Assembly (NCBI GenBank): GCA_964626965.1
Contig: CAZVHB010000005.1
Span: forward strand, 14,528-78,527
Origin: CAZEPT01 sp964626965
GTDB lineage: Bacteria > Patescibacteriota > Minisyncoccia > Phycocordibacterales > UBA9973
DNA: 64,000 bases
Direction: 5' to 3'
Position 1 is the first letter of the stretch. Each line of letters opens with the position of its first letter. Below are positions 33,842 through 42,888 of this stretch, in pieces. The translations under genes and the position numbers were made by a program. The notes beneath the pieces were generated by a model, which was not told the DNA's origin, ran no database searches, and saw only the letters and a list, made by a program, of their open reading frames with translations.

Positions 33842-33858
33842 AAGAATCCCCTATCGTA
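33842..33858 (+). repeat. Degenerate tRNA-Val 3'-end copy
   Basis: AGAATCCCCTATCGTAC, two changes and one deletion from the tRNA end. It closes the third cassette downstream of tRNA-Val. Confidence 0.6.
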
Positions 33859-33893
33859 CAAAAAAACCACTTCTAGGAGAAATGGTTTTTTAT
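33859..33893. terminator. Symmetric terminator
   Basis: AAAACCACTTCT / AGAAATGGTTTT stem with A- and T-runs; serves the minus-strand gene at 33896 and closes the island. Confidence 0.75.
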
Positions 33894-33895
33894 TT

Positions 33896-34381
33896 TTAAA
33901 TTACTGTGGACGCTCCCTCTGCAAACAAGAAAGTTGCCATGTATTTTTCATTATGATCAAAAGACAGCCGAGTAAAAGGCAATTTCAACTTCTTTTCAAA
34001 AATAGAACTTGCTAAATTTCTTATTTCATCTCTCCCTGAATCATAAAAGAATCCATTGGAATTAAACTCAGAATCAGTAATATTAAAAGTGAGTGGCTCA
34101 AAGTTAAACAAGAAAGAACCCGCTACTGGAATCGAAGTTTTTACAGGCCAGTGAAAAAGTTCAAGAACGAGCTCCAGGATAGTCGAGTACTGCGGTGTTC
34201 TTAATGATAAAAATTCTTTTTCTCTTGCAGTGCACTGAATCAGGAGATTTTTTTCTATTTGTGCAAATACTTTTTTTCGAGAAATGCTTCTTTCATTTTG
34301 GATTTTTTCTATTTCTTCATTTTTTGAAACAAGTTCTTGCATAAATTCTTTGCAGCTGTTAAAGATGGTATTTTCGGTCAT
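33896..34381 (-). CDS. Unknown 161-residue protein
   Basis: An N-terminal helical part with a charged stretch (MQELVSKNEEIEKIQNERS) and a C-terminal alpha/beta part (LPFTRLSFDHNEKYMATFLF). No signal peptide, membrane helix or known motif. It stands alone between the tRNA-Val island and murB. Confidence 0.55.
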   Translation of the reverse strand: MTENTIFNSCKEFMQELVSKNEEIEKIQNERSISRKKVFAQIEKNLLIQCTAREKEFLSLRTPQYSTILELVLELFHWPVKTSIPVAGSFLFNFEPLTFNITDSEFNSNGFFYDSGRDEIRNLASSIFEKKLKLPFTRLSFDHNEKYMATFLFAEGASTVI

Positions 34382-34457
34382 GATTTTAGATTTTTATGTT
34401 AAAAATATTTTCCTAACTATACCCTTTTAGAAATGAAATGTCAATAATTTCCTTTAT

Positions 34458-35486
34458 TCACACAAAAACTGGTTCAGGTTCAATGTGAACACCGAACTTC
34501 TCAAACACTTCTTTTTGAATATACTCCACGAGCTCAGTAAGCTCTTTTTTTGTTGCTCCACCATTGTTCACAAGCACGAGTGCGTTTTTATCATATACAG
34601 AAAGATTCCCAAAAACTCTCCCCTTCAAACCAAGCGTATCGATAAGCCAACCAGCACCGATTTTAGACTTACCATCACCGACATCATGTATCACAGCTTT
34701 TGGATACGCTTCTTTAATTTTTTCTGCAACACTTGTTTCTACAATTGGATTTTTAAAAAATGAACCACAAGAAGCAACATCTCTTGGATCAGGTAATTTC
34801 GCCCATCGTATTTCTGTAATTGCATTTCTGATATCCATAAGTGTTGGATTTTGTATTTGTTTCTTTTCAAAATATTCTTTCACACCGGGATAGTTTGGAA
34901 TCTCTGGTTTTTCGTCGCCCAATTTTTTAAGTTTAAATGTCACCGCTAAAATAATATAGCGGTTTTTTTGTTTCTTAAAGAGAGAATCACGATATGAAAA
35001 ATCACAGTCACTTTTTTGCAGTACGACTTCAGTATTTTCTTGTGTGTCATAACACGCAACTTGCACAATAGTCGTTGCAACTTCTACTCCATAGGCGCCG
35101 ACATTTTGTACTGGTGTCCCACCTACACTTCCGGGGATAGCAGAGAGCATTTCAAGACCAGAAAAATTATGTTCAACACAGTACAGAACAAAATCATCCC
35201 ACACAACTCCAGCACTCACATTAAGCACAACAGATTCAGTATCTTCAGACTCGGTCCAGATACCTGTATTTACTATTCTTATTACCACGGCATCTAGAAT
35301 ACCGTCATCAGGAAAGATGACGTTTGAACCACCACCGAGAACGATGTATGGGAGGTTACGCGCGCGAGCGTAAACGAGCGCGCTTGGAATATCCTTAGAA
35401 TTATCTACAGTAATGAGATACGCCACAGTACCACCCATATTAAATGTCGTGTGGCCTTTGATATCAACATGTTCCTCTATAAGCAT
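34458..35486 (-). CDS. murB: UDP-N-acetylenolpyruvoylglucosamine reductase MurB
   Basis: FAD enzyme that makes UDP-MurNAc. 342 residues (type I, with the extra domain): FAD motif LPYIVLGGGSNVIFPDDG, SAIPGSVGGTPVQNVGAYG, catalytic Ser in VASCGSFFKNP, and C-terminal Glu in HIEPEPVFV. Start at 35486 has TATACT (minus strand, 35493-35498) 6 nt upstream. It is divergent from the murA fusion gene; both -10 boxes share one palindrome, so wall-precursor steps 1 and 2 are probably coregulated. Confidence 0.96.
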   Translation of the reverse strand: MLIEEHVDIKGHTTFNMGGTVAYLITVDNSKDIPSALVYARARNLPYIVLGGGSNVIFPDDGILDAVVIRIVNTGIWTESEDTESVVLNVSAGVVWDDFVLYCVEHNFSGLEMLSAIPGSVGGTPVQNVGAYGVEVATTIVQVACYDTQENTEVVLQKSDCDFSYRDSLFKKQKNRYIILAVTFKLKKLGDEKPEIPNYPGVKEYFEKKQIQNPTLMDIRNAITEIRWAKLPDPRDVASCGSFFKNPIVETSVAEKIKEAYPKAVIHDVGDGKSKIGAGWLIDTLGLKGRVFGNLSVYDKNALVLVNNGGATKKELTELVEYIQKEVFEKFGVHIEPEPVFV

Positions 35487-35522
35487 ATTGCAAGTATAGC
35501 ATATATGCTATATACTCTACAA
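35487..35522. promoter_or_regulatory. Divergent murB/murA promoter on a palindrome
   Basis: The stretch 35493-35516 is a near-perfect palindrome whose ends are AGTATA and TATACT: the -10 boxes of murB (minus) and murA (plus). Each lies exactly 6 nt before its start codon. The two polymerases cannot be bound at the same time. The HTH domain of the MurA fusion is a natural candidate ligand. Confidence 0.75.
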
Positions 35523-37055
35523 ATGAAAACTACAAAAATAGCGAGCCCAAAAACAGACCAGCGCAAAATCGGCTCTTTTATTAAAAGACTTCGTACAGAA
35601 GAAGGCTTTACACAGGCGGATTTTGCAGAGGCTCTGGGCACCACTCAGAGTGCTATCGCCCGCATGGAAACAGGTAACCAAAACATGACTCTTGAACAAC
35701 TAGAAAAAATAGGAAGTATCCTCGAGCGAAATGTGATTTCCCTTTCCGAAACAACCGACCTCAAAATAACCGGCGGACAAAAGCTCAAAGGAAGTATAAC
35801 AACAAATACTTCAAAAAATGGTGCGATCAACATGCTCGTTGCAACGCTCGTCAATACGGGTAAAACCACACTCCACAATGTACCAAAAGTTCAAGAAGTA
35901 TTTCGCTATATAGAACTCCTCGAGAGTATAGGCGTCACTATTGTATGGAAAAGTGACAGCACTCTCGAAGTAACTGTTCCTAAAAAATTGAGTATTGAAA
36001 AAATTGATGCAGTTGTCGCAAATAAAATCCGCTCATTTACATTTCTTGGTGGATTGATTCATCACTCAGCTCACTTTTCATTCCCCCACTCTGGTGGATG
36101 TAAAATGGGTGCACGCACCATTGCATCACATAAATTTGGTTTAGAAAAATTCGGAGTCTCTATCACAACAAAAGATGCTGAGTATATTATCACTCATAAA
36201 AAATTACGACCAGCCGAAATTGTCATGTATGAATCTTCTGACACAGGAGCAATCACGCTCCTCATTGCTGCAGCTCGTATTACTGGCACCACAGTCATTA
36301 AATTTGCTCCACCAAATTACCAAGTCCAAGATGTCTGCCACCTTCTCCAAAATATGGGGATTCAAATAGACGGTATCGGTACGACGACACTCACGGTGCA
36401 TGGAAAAGAAACGATTAGTGGAAATTTTACAGGATATGTCAGTGAAGACCCAATCGAGAGTATGTTCTTTATAGCAGCAGCAATCGTCACAGATTCAACT
36501 CTCACTGTAGAGCGTGTGCCAATAGAATTTATCGAACTTGAAATGGAAAAACTCTTACAAATGGGACTTAAATTTAAAATTTCAGAACCATATCTCGGGA
36601 ACAATGGTTTTATCAAACTCGTCGACATAACTATCATGCCTTCAAAACTCACATCAGTATCAGAGAAAATCCACACGCAACCATTTCCAGGAATTCAAAA
36701 CGATAACCTCCCCTTCTTTGTGCCTATTTGTTTAAAAGCGGAAGGTAAAACGCTTATTCACGACTGGACTTGGGAAAACAGAGCCATCTATTTTATGGAA
36801 CTCAATCACCTAGGCGCAGGACTCACACTTCTCGACCCACATCGCGTACTCATCGATGGCCCACAAAAACTCAAAGGTGCGCAGATCATCTGTCCACCAG
36901 CGCTTCGTCCATCTGCATCCATCCTCATCGCAATGCTCGGGGCAGAAGGTGTTTCAACGCTCCGCAATGTCTACTCGATCACTCGAGGATACGAAGATGT
37001 CGCAGAACGCCTCAATAGTATCGGTGCAAAAATAGAAGTATTGAAAGGAATCTAG
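35523..37055 (+). CDS. murA: XRE-type HTH fused to MurA-like enolpyruvyl transferase
   Basis: 510 residues from the ATG at 35523. Residues about 15-75 are a Cro/XRE helix-turn-helix (IGSFIKRLRTEEGFTQADFA, EALGTTQSAIARMETGNQNM); about 85-510 is an EPSP-synthase fold: KLKGSITTNTSKNGAIN with the active-site Lys, the PEP-binding Cys loop GGCKMGARTIAS, and LRPSASILIAMLGAEG. So catalysis and DNA binding are joined in one chain. A TATACT box 6 nt upstream supports this start; an upstream ATG at 35451 would cross the murB start. tsaD follows with overlap. Confidence 0.9.
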   Translation: MKTTKIASPKTDQRKIGSFIKRLRTEEGFTQADFAEALGTTQSAIARMETGNQNMTLEQLEKIGSILERNVISLSETTDLKITGGQKLKGSITTNTSKNGAINMLVATLVNTGKTTLHNVPKVQEVFRYIELLESIGVTIVWKSDSTLEVTVPKKLSIEKIDAVVANKIRSFTFLGGLIHHSAHFSFPHSGGCKMGARTIASHKFGLEKFGVSITTKDAEYIITHKKLRPAEIVMYESSDTGAITLLIAAARITGTTVIKFAPPNYQVQDVCHLLQNMGIQIDGIGTTTLTVHGKETISGNFTGYVSEDPIESMFFIAAAIVTDSTLTVERVPIEFIELEMEKLLQMGLKFKISEPYLGNNGFIKLVDITIMPSKLTSVSEKIHTQPFPGIQNDNLPFFVPICLKAEGKTLIHDWTWENRAIYFMELNHLGAGLTLLDPHRVLIDGPQKLKGAQIICPPALRPSASILIAMLGAEGVSTLRNVYSITRGYEDVAERLNSIGAKIEVLKGI

Positions 37056-37056
37056 T

Positions 37057-38247
37057 ATGAGAATCTTATCTATCGAATCATCATGCGACGATACATCCAT
37101 CGCATTCATAGAAGTAAATGAAGTGACACAAGTTGTGACGATACTTTCACACATCACGTCTTCACAAGCAGACCTACACACACAGTACGGTGGAGTATTT
37201 CCAATGATCGCAAAGCGTGAGCATGCAAAAAATATTGTCCCGCTTTTAAAACAAGTGTTAATTGAAAGTAATGGATACACAGAAACACCACAAAGTATTA
37301 ATGAAAAATTGATCACCGATATTCCAATGATCGACGTTGGTATGGCGCAAGACCTCTGTAACTTTTTGCAAAATACTGAAATACCAAAAATAGACTACAT
37401 CTGCGTTACGTACGGACCAGGACTTGAAATGTCACTCTGGGTTGGGGTCAATTTCGCGACGGCACTTTCAAACGTATGGAATCTTCCACTCATTCCCGTC
37501 AATCACATGGAAGGTCATATTTACTCTATTTCAGCGAATGGACAAAAAGAATTCCCCCTACACCAATTCACCTATCCATATCTCTCGCTTCTCATCTCTG
37601 GAGGTCATACACAGCTTGTTTTGGCACCAAATAAAGACGAATACAAGATCATTGGAAATACCAAAGACGATGCAGTTGGTGAGGCTTTTGATAAAGTCGC
37701 TCGTATGATTGACCTTCCTTACCCAGGAGGTCCAGCTATTTCAAAAATTGCGAAAATTGCTCGCGAACAAGGACTCACTTCTTGGGTCACCCTTCCCCGC
37801 CCAATGATGCATAGCAATGATATGGACTTTTCTTTCTCTGGGATCAAAACAGCAGTTATGTACGCACTAGAAAAAAAGGTGGCAGAAAGTGGACCACTTA
37901 CTGAACAAGATAAAATGGTACTCGCCATGGAATTTGAAAATGCCGTCACCGAAGTGATTGTAAAAAAATTATTTAAAGCAGTTGACGAATACCAAATAGA
38001 AGAAATCTCTGTCGCTGGTGGAGTGGCTGCAAATACATACATTCAAGAACAAATAAAAAAACATATTGAAAAAGAGGGATATGGTGTTCGTGTGTTTTTC
38101 CCTGACCGAAGTGTCACTGGAGATAATGCGCTCATGATCGCTCTTGTTGGGTATAAAAATATCAAAGAAATAATTTCGGGAAATAAAAAAAGCCCCGTCA
38201 GCATAAAAGCAAACGGGAACTTGGCTTTGTCGTTGGGTGACAAATAA
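37057..38247 (+). CDS. tsaD: tRNA N6-adenosine threonylcarbamoyltransferase TsaD
   Basis: Transfers threonylcarbamoyl to A37 of ANN-decoding tRNAs. 396 residues, about 55 longer than E. coli because of an insert near residues 70-105 (SNGYTETPQSINEKLITDIP). Family motifs: SIESSCDDTSIAF, metal ligands HMEGH, LLISGGHTQLVLA, GEAFDKVARM, and DFSFSGIKTAVMY. The start codon follows the murA stop by one base. Confidence 0.96.
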   Translation: MRILSIESSCDDTSIAFIEVNEVTQVVTILSHITSSQADLHTQYGGVFPMIAKREHAKNIVPLLKQVLIESNGYTETPQSINEKLITDIPMIDVGMAQDLCNFLQNTEIPKIDYICVTYGPGLEMSLWVGVNFATALSNVWNLPLIPVNHMEGHIYSISANGQKEFPLHQFTYPYLSLLISGGHTQLVLAPNKDEYKIIGNTKDDAVGEAFDKVARMIDLPYPGGPAISKIAKIAREQGLTSWVTLPRPMMHSNDMDFSFSGIKTAVMYALEKKVAESGPLTEQDKMVLAMEFENAVTEVIVKKLFKAVDEYQIEEISVAGGVAANTYIQEQIKKHIEKEGYGVRVFFPDRSVTGDNALMIALVGYKNIKEIISGNKKSPVSIKANGNLALSLGDK

Positions 38248-38249
38248 TT

Positions 38250-38738
38250 TTAAGCCACTAATTGTGGTAATTTTGTGAATTTAAACTGCACTTCTTCGGC
38301 CGTATGGATAAACAGGCTCTTAAACATCTCACTCATGCAGACATGAGTATCGCCCGACAGAATATCCATTATAGGAACCCAAATAAAGTCGTAAAGAGCT
38401 GCGCCGGTTCTTTGGGAATGAAGTAATGAATGGATCATTCCTTTATTTTTAATTTCCAGAATATAGGCAGTAACCCATTTCTCCCCTTTTCCATCCACAT
38501 GATGAAATTTTACAGGCTTCGGATTTAAATAAAAATTCTCCTTCAATACTCTTTTAGAAAATTTTTCTTCTGGAAAGTAATTATCTAAAATATGTTGAAG
38601 TCTCTCTTGTTCTGAGTTAAATGATTTAGAGCAAGAAAATGGGTCCATTTGACCAAGCATTTTATGTTGGGATTTGGATTTTAGTAATAAAGTTTCATTA
38701 CCACATAAGACAATCAGTGAAAAAGTATTTTTTGTCAT
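38250..38738 (-). CDS. Unknown protein, possibly NUDIX-fold-like
   Basis: 162 residues from the ATG at 38738. The layout NTFSLIVLCGNETLLLKSKS, later EKWVTAYILEIKNKG and DFIWVPIMDIL resembles a NUDIX fold in strand order, but the Nudix box GX5EX7REUXEEXGU is absent, so hydrolase activity is unlikely. Convergent with tsaD with 2 bp between the stops. 214 bp upstream up to valS hold only promoter-like AT-rich sequence. Confidence 0.55.
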   Translation of the reverse strand: MTKNTFSLIVLCGNETLLLKSKSQHKMLGQMDPFSCSKSFNSEQERLQHILDNYFPEEKFSKRVLKENFYLNPKPVKFHHVDGKGEKWVTAYILEIKNKGMIHSLLHSQRTGAALYDFIWVPIMDILSGDTHVCMSEMFKSLFIHTAEEVQFKFTKLPQLVA

Positions 38739-38952
38739 GTTCTTTGGTTTTTGTTTTGGAAAAAAATTATTTATCGTGGGCTGGTTTAATATTGTCCGGC
38801 CGAGTAATGTAAACTGAAATGGTGGTCCGTGTGGCATAGGAATATTTTTAAGGGTTTAAATTAAATTCCTCATAAATATAGTACAAATGAATATTTAACA
38901 CAAGCCCCCAACATCTGTCCTTTATTGAAATTTCTGCTATAATTTACCCAAT

Positions 38953-41190
38953 ATGGAAGAGACCAAAAAACACAAAGATATTCCCGAAAAATTCCTCAGT
39001 CCATATAACCCAACCGAGACTGAGAAGCGAATAAACGCCCTCTGGGAAGAGAGCGGTTTTTATAATCCTGATGTCTGTATAGAGCGTGGAGTCACAAAAT
39101 CTGATGCACAACCTTTTACTATTATTATGCCACCACCAAATGTGACTGGAGTTCTTCATATGGGTCATGCTCTCATGATTACACTCGAAGATATCATGAT
39201 TCGCTACAAACGCATGCAAGGCTTTCGAACACTCTGGCTCCCTGGTACAGACCATGCTGCTATTGCAACACAATCAAAAGTAGAAAAAGAAATTCAAAAG
39301 AAAGAAGGAAAATCTCGCCATGACCTCGGGCGAGAAGAATTACTGAATCGCATCAATCTCTTTGCAAAAGAAAGTCATGACACAATTGTCTCTCAAATAA
39401 AAATAATGGGGGCTTCTTGCGACTGGTCACGTGAAGCATTTACACTTGATGAAAAAAGAAACCACTCTGTGAACACCATGTTCAAAAAAATGTACGATGA
39501 CGGACTTATCTATCGCGGACACCGCATCGTCAACTGGGATCCAAAAGGTCAAACGACTATTGCTGATGATGAAATTGTGTACGAGGAACGCAAAGCAAAA
39601 ATGTATACGTTCAAATACAGTAAAGACTTCCCTATTTCCATCTCAACAACACGTCCTGAAACAAAAGTAGGAGACGTGGCAGTTGCAGTACACCCAGAAG
39701 ACCCTCGCTACAGTGAATACGTTGGTAAAACATACGAAATCGCAGATTTTTGCGGAGTACCACTTTCTATTACTATTATCGCTGACACAGCCGTAGAAAA
39801 AGATTTTGGAACAGGTGCACTTGGAGTCACACCAGCACACTCTATGACTGACTGGGAAATAGCAGACAGACACAATCTCTCTCGCCCACAAGTCATCAAT
39901 GAATACGCAAAAATGATGATCGGTGACGAACGTCTCATAGGAAAGAAAACAACCGACGCAAAAGAAACAATCGTAGAATGGCTTCGAAGTGAGGGACTCT
40001 TGGAAAATGAAATTGAAATATCCCAAAATGTCAGTACCGCCGAGCGAACTGGTGGTATCGTAGAACCACTTCCAAAACTCCAGTGGTTTATCGATGTCAA
40101 TAAGAAATTTACACTTCCCCACTCAACGATACAAGGCATCCCCAACGGTGCTGAGACAACACTCAAAGAAATCATGCGAAAATCTGTTGAAGGAAATCAG
40201 ATCACAGTCATACCTGACTATTTTTCAAAAACATATTTCAATTGGATAGACAATCTGCGTGACTGGTGTATCAGTAGACAAATCTGGTACGGACACCGTG
40301 TCCCAGTGTGGTACAGAGACACTGGGACCTATTGCGGTACTACAAAACCAGAGGGTGACGGATGGATCCAAGACGAAGACACACTCGACACATGGTTCTC
40401 TTCTGGTATGTGGACTTTTTCTACACTCGGCTGGCCAGAAAAAACAGAAGATCTTAAGATATATCATCCGACAAATGTACTGGAAACAGGATACGAAATC
40501 ATTTTCTTTTGGGTTGCCCGCATGATCATGATGTCAGGATACGCACTCGGTGAAGTTCCTTTTGATACAGTCTATTTCCACGGAACAGTTCGAGATGGAC
40601 AAGGAAGAAAAATGTCAAAATCACTCGGAAATGGTATTGACCCTCTCGAAGTCGCCGAGAAATTTGGAGCAGATGCAGGACGTATGGCACTTATCATAGG
40701 AACAGCTCCAGGAACAGATAGTAAGATCGATGAAAATAAAATCAAAGGATACAAAAATTTTGCAAATAAGATCTGGAATATCACACGATTTACCCTCAGT
40801 AGTATTCCTGATGATTTTGATACCAAAAACCCAGCAACACATATCACGAGTGAAGTAGACGAAGTCTACATTCAAGAACTCAATACTCTGATTCAAGAAA
40901 TAACTAAGGAGATGAACGACTACAAATTCCACATTGTGTCAGAAAAAATCTACAACTACATCTGGCATACATTTGCTGATAAGATAGTTGAAGATGTGAA
41001 GACACGCTTGCAAGGTACCGATGAAAAAGACATTCTCTCTGCGCAATACACCACATACTATATTCTTGAAAACTGCTTAAAATTATTACATCCATTCATG
41101 CCTTTTGTTACAGAAGAAATCTGGGGACTACTACCGAATACCGAAAGTAAGAACTTACTCATGGTAACCGAGTGGCCAAAAAATGGATAA
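38953..41190 (+). CDS. valS: Valine--tRNA ligase, without C-terminal coiled coil
   Basis: Class I synthetase with editing. 745 residues: HIGH-type VTGVLHMGHAL, editing domain STTRPETKVGDVAVAVHPED, second catalytic motif RKMSKSLGNGIDPL, anticodon-binding domain to the end. The usual C-terminal tRNA-clamping coiled coil is missing, making it 150-200 residues shorter than typical. A TATAAT box ends 9 nt before the ATG. It overlaps the next gene by 8 nt. Confidence 0.96.
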   Translation: MEETKKHKDIPEKFLSPYNPTETEKRINALWEESGFYNPDVCIERGVTKSDAQPFTIIMPPPNVTGVLHMGHALMITLEDIMIRYKRMQGFRTLWLPGTDHAAIATQSKVEKEIQKKEGKSRHDLGREELLNRINLFAKESHDTIVSQIKIMGASCDWSREAFTLDEKRNHSVNTMFKKMYDDGLIYRGHRIVNWDPKGQTTIADDEIVYEERKAKMYTFKYSKDFPISISTTRPETKVGDVAVAVHPEDPRYSEYVGKTYEIADFCGVPLSITIIADTAVEKDFGTGALGVTPAHSMTDWEIADRHNLSRPQVINEYAKMMIGDERLIGKKTTDAKETIVEWLRSEGLLENEIEISQNVSTAERTGGIVEPLPKLQWFIDVNKKFTLPHSTIQGIPNGAETTLKEIMRKSVEGNQITVIPDYFSKTYFNWIDNLRDWCISRQIWYGHRVPVWYRDTGTYCGTTKPEGDGWIQDEDTLDTWFSSGMWTFSTLGWPEKTEDLKIYHPTNVLETGYEIIFFWVARMIMMSGYALGEVPFDTVYFHGTVRDGQGRKMSKSLGNGIDPLEVAEKFGADAGRMALIIGTAPGTDSKIDENKIKGYKNFANKIWNITRFTLSSIPDDFDTKNPATHITSEVDEVYIQELNTLIQEITKEMNDYKFHIVSEKIYNYIWHTFADKIVEDVKTRLQGTDEKDILSAQYTTYYILENCLKLLHPFMPFVTEEIWGLLPNTESKNLLMVTEWPKNG

Positions 41191-41929
41191 ATCACTTTTA
41201 GGAAATACAAGTCTCTTTGACTCAATCAGTACGTTTGTGAAAGCATTTTTCGTCGGGACTATTCCCTCTCTTATTTGGCTTATGTTTTGGCTTGGTGAAG
41301 ACAGAGAGAAACCTGAACCACGCAAACTTATTCTCGTTACATTTATTGCCGGAATGCTTGGAGTAATACTCGTACTTCCACTTCAAAAAATGGCAGGGGG
41401 TCTCATTATTCCTCAAAACATACTCGTTATTGTTTGGGCATTCATTGAAGAAGCAATGAAACTGGCGCTTGTACTTCTTATTATTCGACCAACACTTGAA
41501 ATCAACCAACCAGTAGACTATGCAATCTACCTCATCGTTGCAGGGCTCGGTTTTGCAGCACTAGAAAACACACTCTATATACTCAAGCCACTACTTCTTC
41601 GAGATGGAACAGTTATTTTCCTCACAGGAAATCTGAGGTTTATGGGCTCAACACTCCTGCATGCTACAGCATCAAGTCTTGTAGGAATTGTTATTGGTCT
41701 CGCCTTCTTTCAAAATCGTACAGTCAAGTATATGAGCACGCTCTTTGGTTTAGGTATCGCAACTTTGTTGCATAGTACCTTTAATTTTTTTATAATGAAG
41801 GGAGAAGGAAAAACCACATTACAAATTTTTATTTTCCTATGGGTTATTACTACTATTGTCATTCTTTTGTTTGAAAAGCTTAGACGTATGGGTGGTGAAT
41901 ATGAACCAATAGAAGAAGAGTATTCATAA
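41183..41929 (+). CDS. PrsW-family intramembrane metalloprotease
   Basis: 248 residues, seven to eight membrane helices. The family's putative catalytic motifs are all present: EEAMKLALVLL (EExxK), AALENTLYI, and the His-bearing RFMGSTLLHATASSLVG and HSTFNFFIM. PrsW cleaves the anti-sigma factor RsiW in Bacillus; no such partner is visible here. Overlaps valS by 8 nt and precedes the small heat-shock gene by 2 nt. Confidence 0.88.
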   Translation: MDKSLLGNTSLFDSISTFVKAFFVGTIPSLIWLMFWLGEDREKPEPRKLILVTFIAGMLGVILVLPLQKMAGGLIIPQNILVIVWAFIEEAMKLALVLLIIRPTLEINQPVDYAIYLIVAGLGFAALENTLYILKPLLLRDGTVIFLTGNLRFMGSTLLHATASSLVGIVIGLAFFQNRTVKYMSTLFGLGIATLLHSTFNFFIMKGEGKTTLQIFIFLWVITTIVILLFEKLRRMGGEYEPIEEEYS

Positions 41930-41931
41930 AT

Positions 41932-42441
41932 ATGCAACAAAAGAGATCATTGTTCCAAAAAATAAAGAGAGTGTTTCATCTTGAAGATGAATTTCTTGAT
42001 GATGAGGAAGACGAAATAGAAGAACTCCAAATAAAAACTCCCGCATATTTAAAAAAAATTCAAATCGAAGAGGATGAAGACCGAGATGATTGGAGACAAG
42101 AAGAAGATGTGTGTGGTGAACTTGCTGTCGATGTGTATGATCATGTTGACTGTATCATGATTCAATCAATGGTCGCAGGTGTTAAACCAGAAAGTCTCGA
42201 GATCACCATCGGTCGAGATATTGTGATCATTAAAGGGAAAAGAGATGACACACGAAAGATAAATGATGATAAATTTTTTACAAAAGAACTCTATTGGGGG
42301 TCATTCGCACGAACTATTATCCTTTCTCAAGAAATTGACCCAGACCTCGCCGAAGCTTCAGAGAAATTTGGACTCTTAACTCTCAAGCTTCCAAAAATAG
42401 ATCGAGATAAGCGTTCAACGATTAAAGTGAAATCTATTTAG
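41932..42441 (+). CDS. Hsp20/alpha-crystallin-like small heat-shock protein
   Basis: 169 residues. A very acidic N-terminal part (about 1-55, LDDEEDEIEELQ) is followed by an alpha-crystallin domain: LAVDVYDHVDCIMIQSMVAG, PESLEITIGRDIVIIKGKRD, the SFARTIILSQEIDPDLAEA block and LLTLKLPKI as the C-terminal strand. Holdase chaperone by family. Third gene of the valS-prsW-hsp operon, closed by a strong terminator. Confidence 0.85.
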   Translation: MQQKRSLFQKIKRVFHLEDEFLDDEEDEIEELQIKTPAYLKKIQIEEDEDRDDWRQEEDVCGELAVDVYDHVDCIMIQSMVAGVKPESLEITIGRDIVIIKGKRDDTRKINDDKFFTKELYWGSFARTIILSQEIDPDLAEASEKFGLLTLKLPKIDRDKRSTIKVKSI

Positions 42442-42464
42442 TTAGTAGATAGTAGAAAGTAGAA

Positions 42465-42499
42465 AAAACAGCAGGACACCAAAGGTGTCCTGCTGTTTT
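42465..42499. terminator. Symmetric terminator after the hsp20-like gene
   Basis: AACAGCAGGACACC / GGTGTCCTGCTGTT perfect stem with AAA loop. Confidence 0.9.
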
Positions 42500-42526
42500 A
42501 AGATTCATAATTTAGCATTATTTTCT

Positions 42527-42888
42527 GGTGCTTGGGCGTAGGCTCGGCCACTACGTCGCCAGGTGGTTTTCGATTACGTCGGACAAAGTCCTCCTCATAA
42601 CGAAAACCCTTTCGAGCCTGGTCGTAAGTAAAACTGTTTACTTACTCCCCAAACACAAAATAAAAAACCTTATTCAGGCTTTTATTTTTGTGCTTGAGGG
42701 CAGGCTCGAACTGAGCCTCATCCTTCTTACAGAAGCTGTACACCTTTTGGATAGTTTATTTCGAAGACTCATAAACATATCTCAAAAGGTCTTGCGAAAG
42801 CTCCAAGTATTCGCTTTCTCACCTCTTCACGGGAGACGCTCCCCTGAAGAGGGATTGGTTCTTATTAAATTAAGGGTTTTTCTACTTG
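42527..42888 (-). repeat. Family 2 tRNA-matched palindromic elements at tRNA-Phe (two cassettes)
   Basis: Reading away from the tRNA on the minus strand: inverted anticodon-arm copy 42837-42854; hairpin core CCTTTTG / CAAAAGG at 42743-42789 with flank CTTACAGAAGCTGTACA; copy of T arm plus acceptor at 42689-42716; terminator; inverted acceptor 42650-42657; hairpin GTAAGTAAA / TTTACTTAC (42624-42645); inverted T arm 42611-42622; hairpin 42570-42606; variant constant motif (GGCGACGTAG on the minus strand); final T-arm/acceptor copy 42529-42550. Confidence 0.83.
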
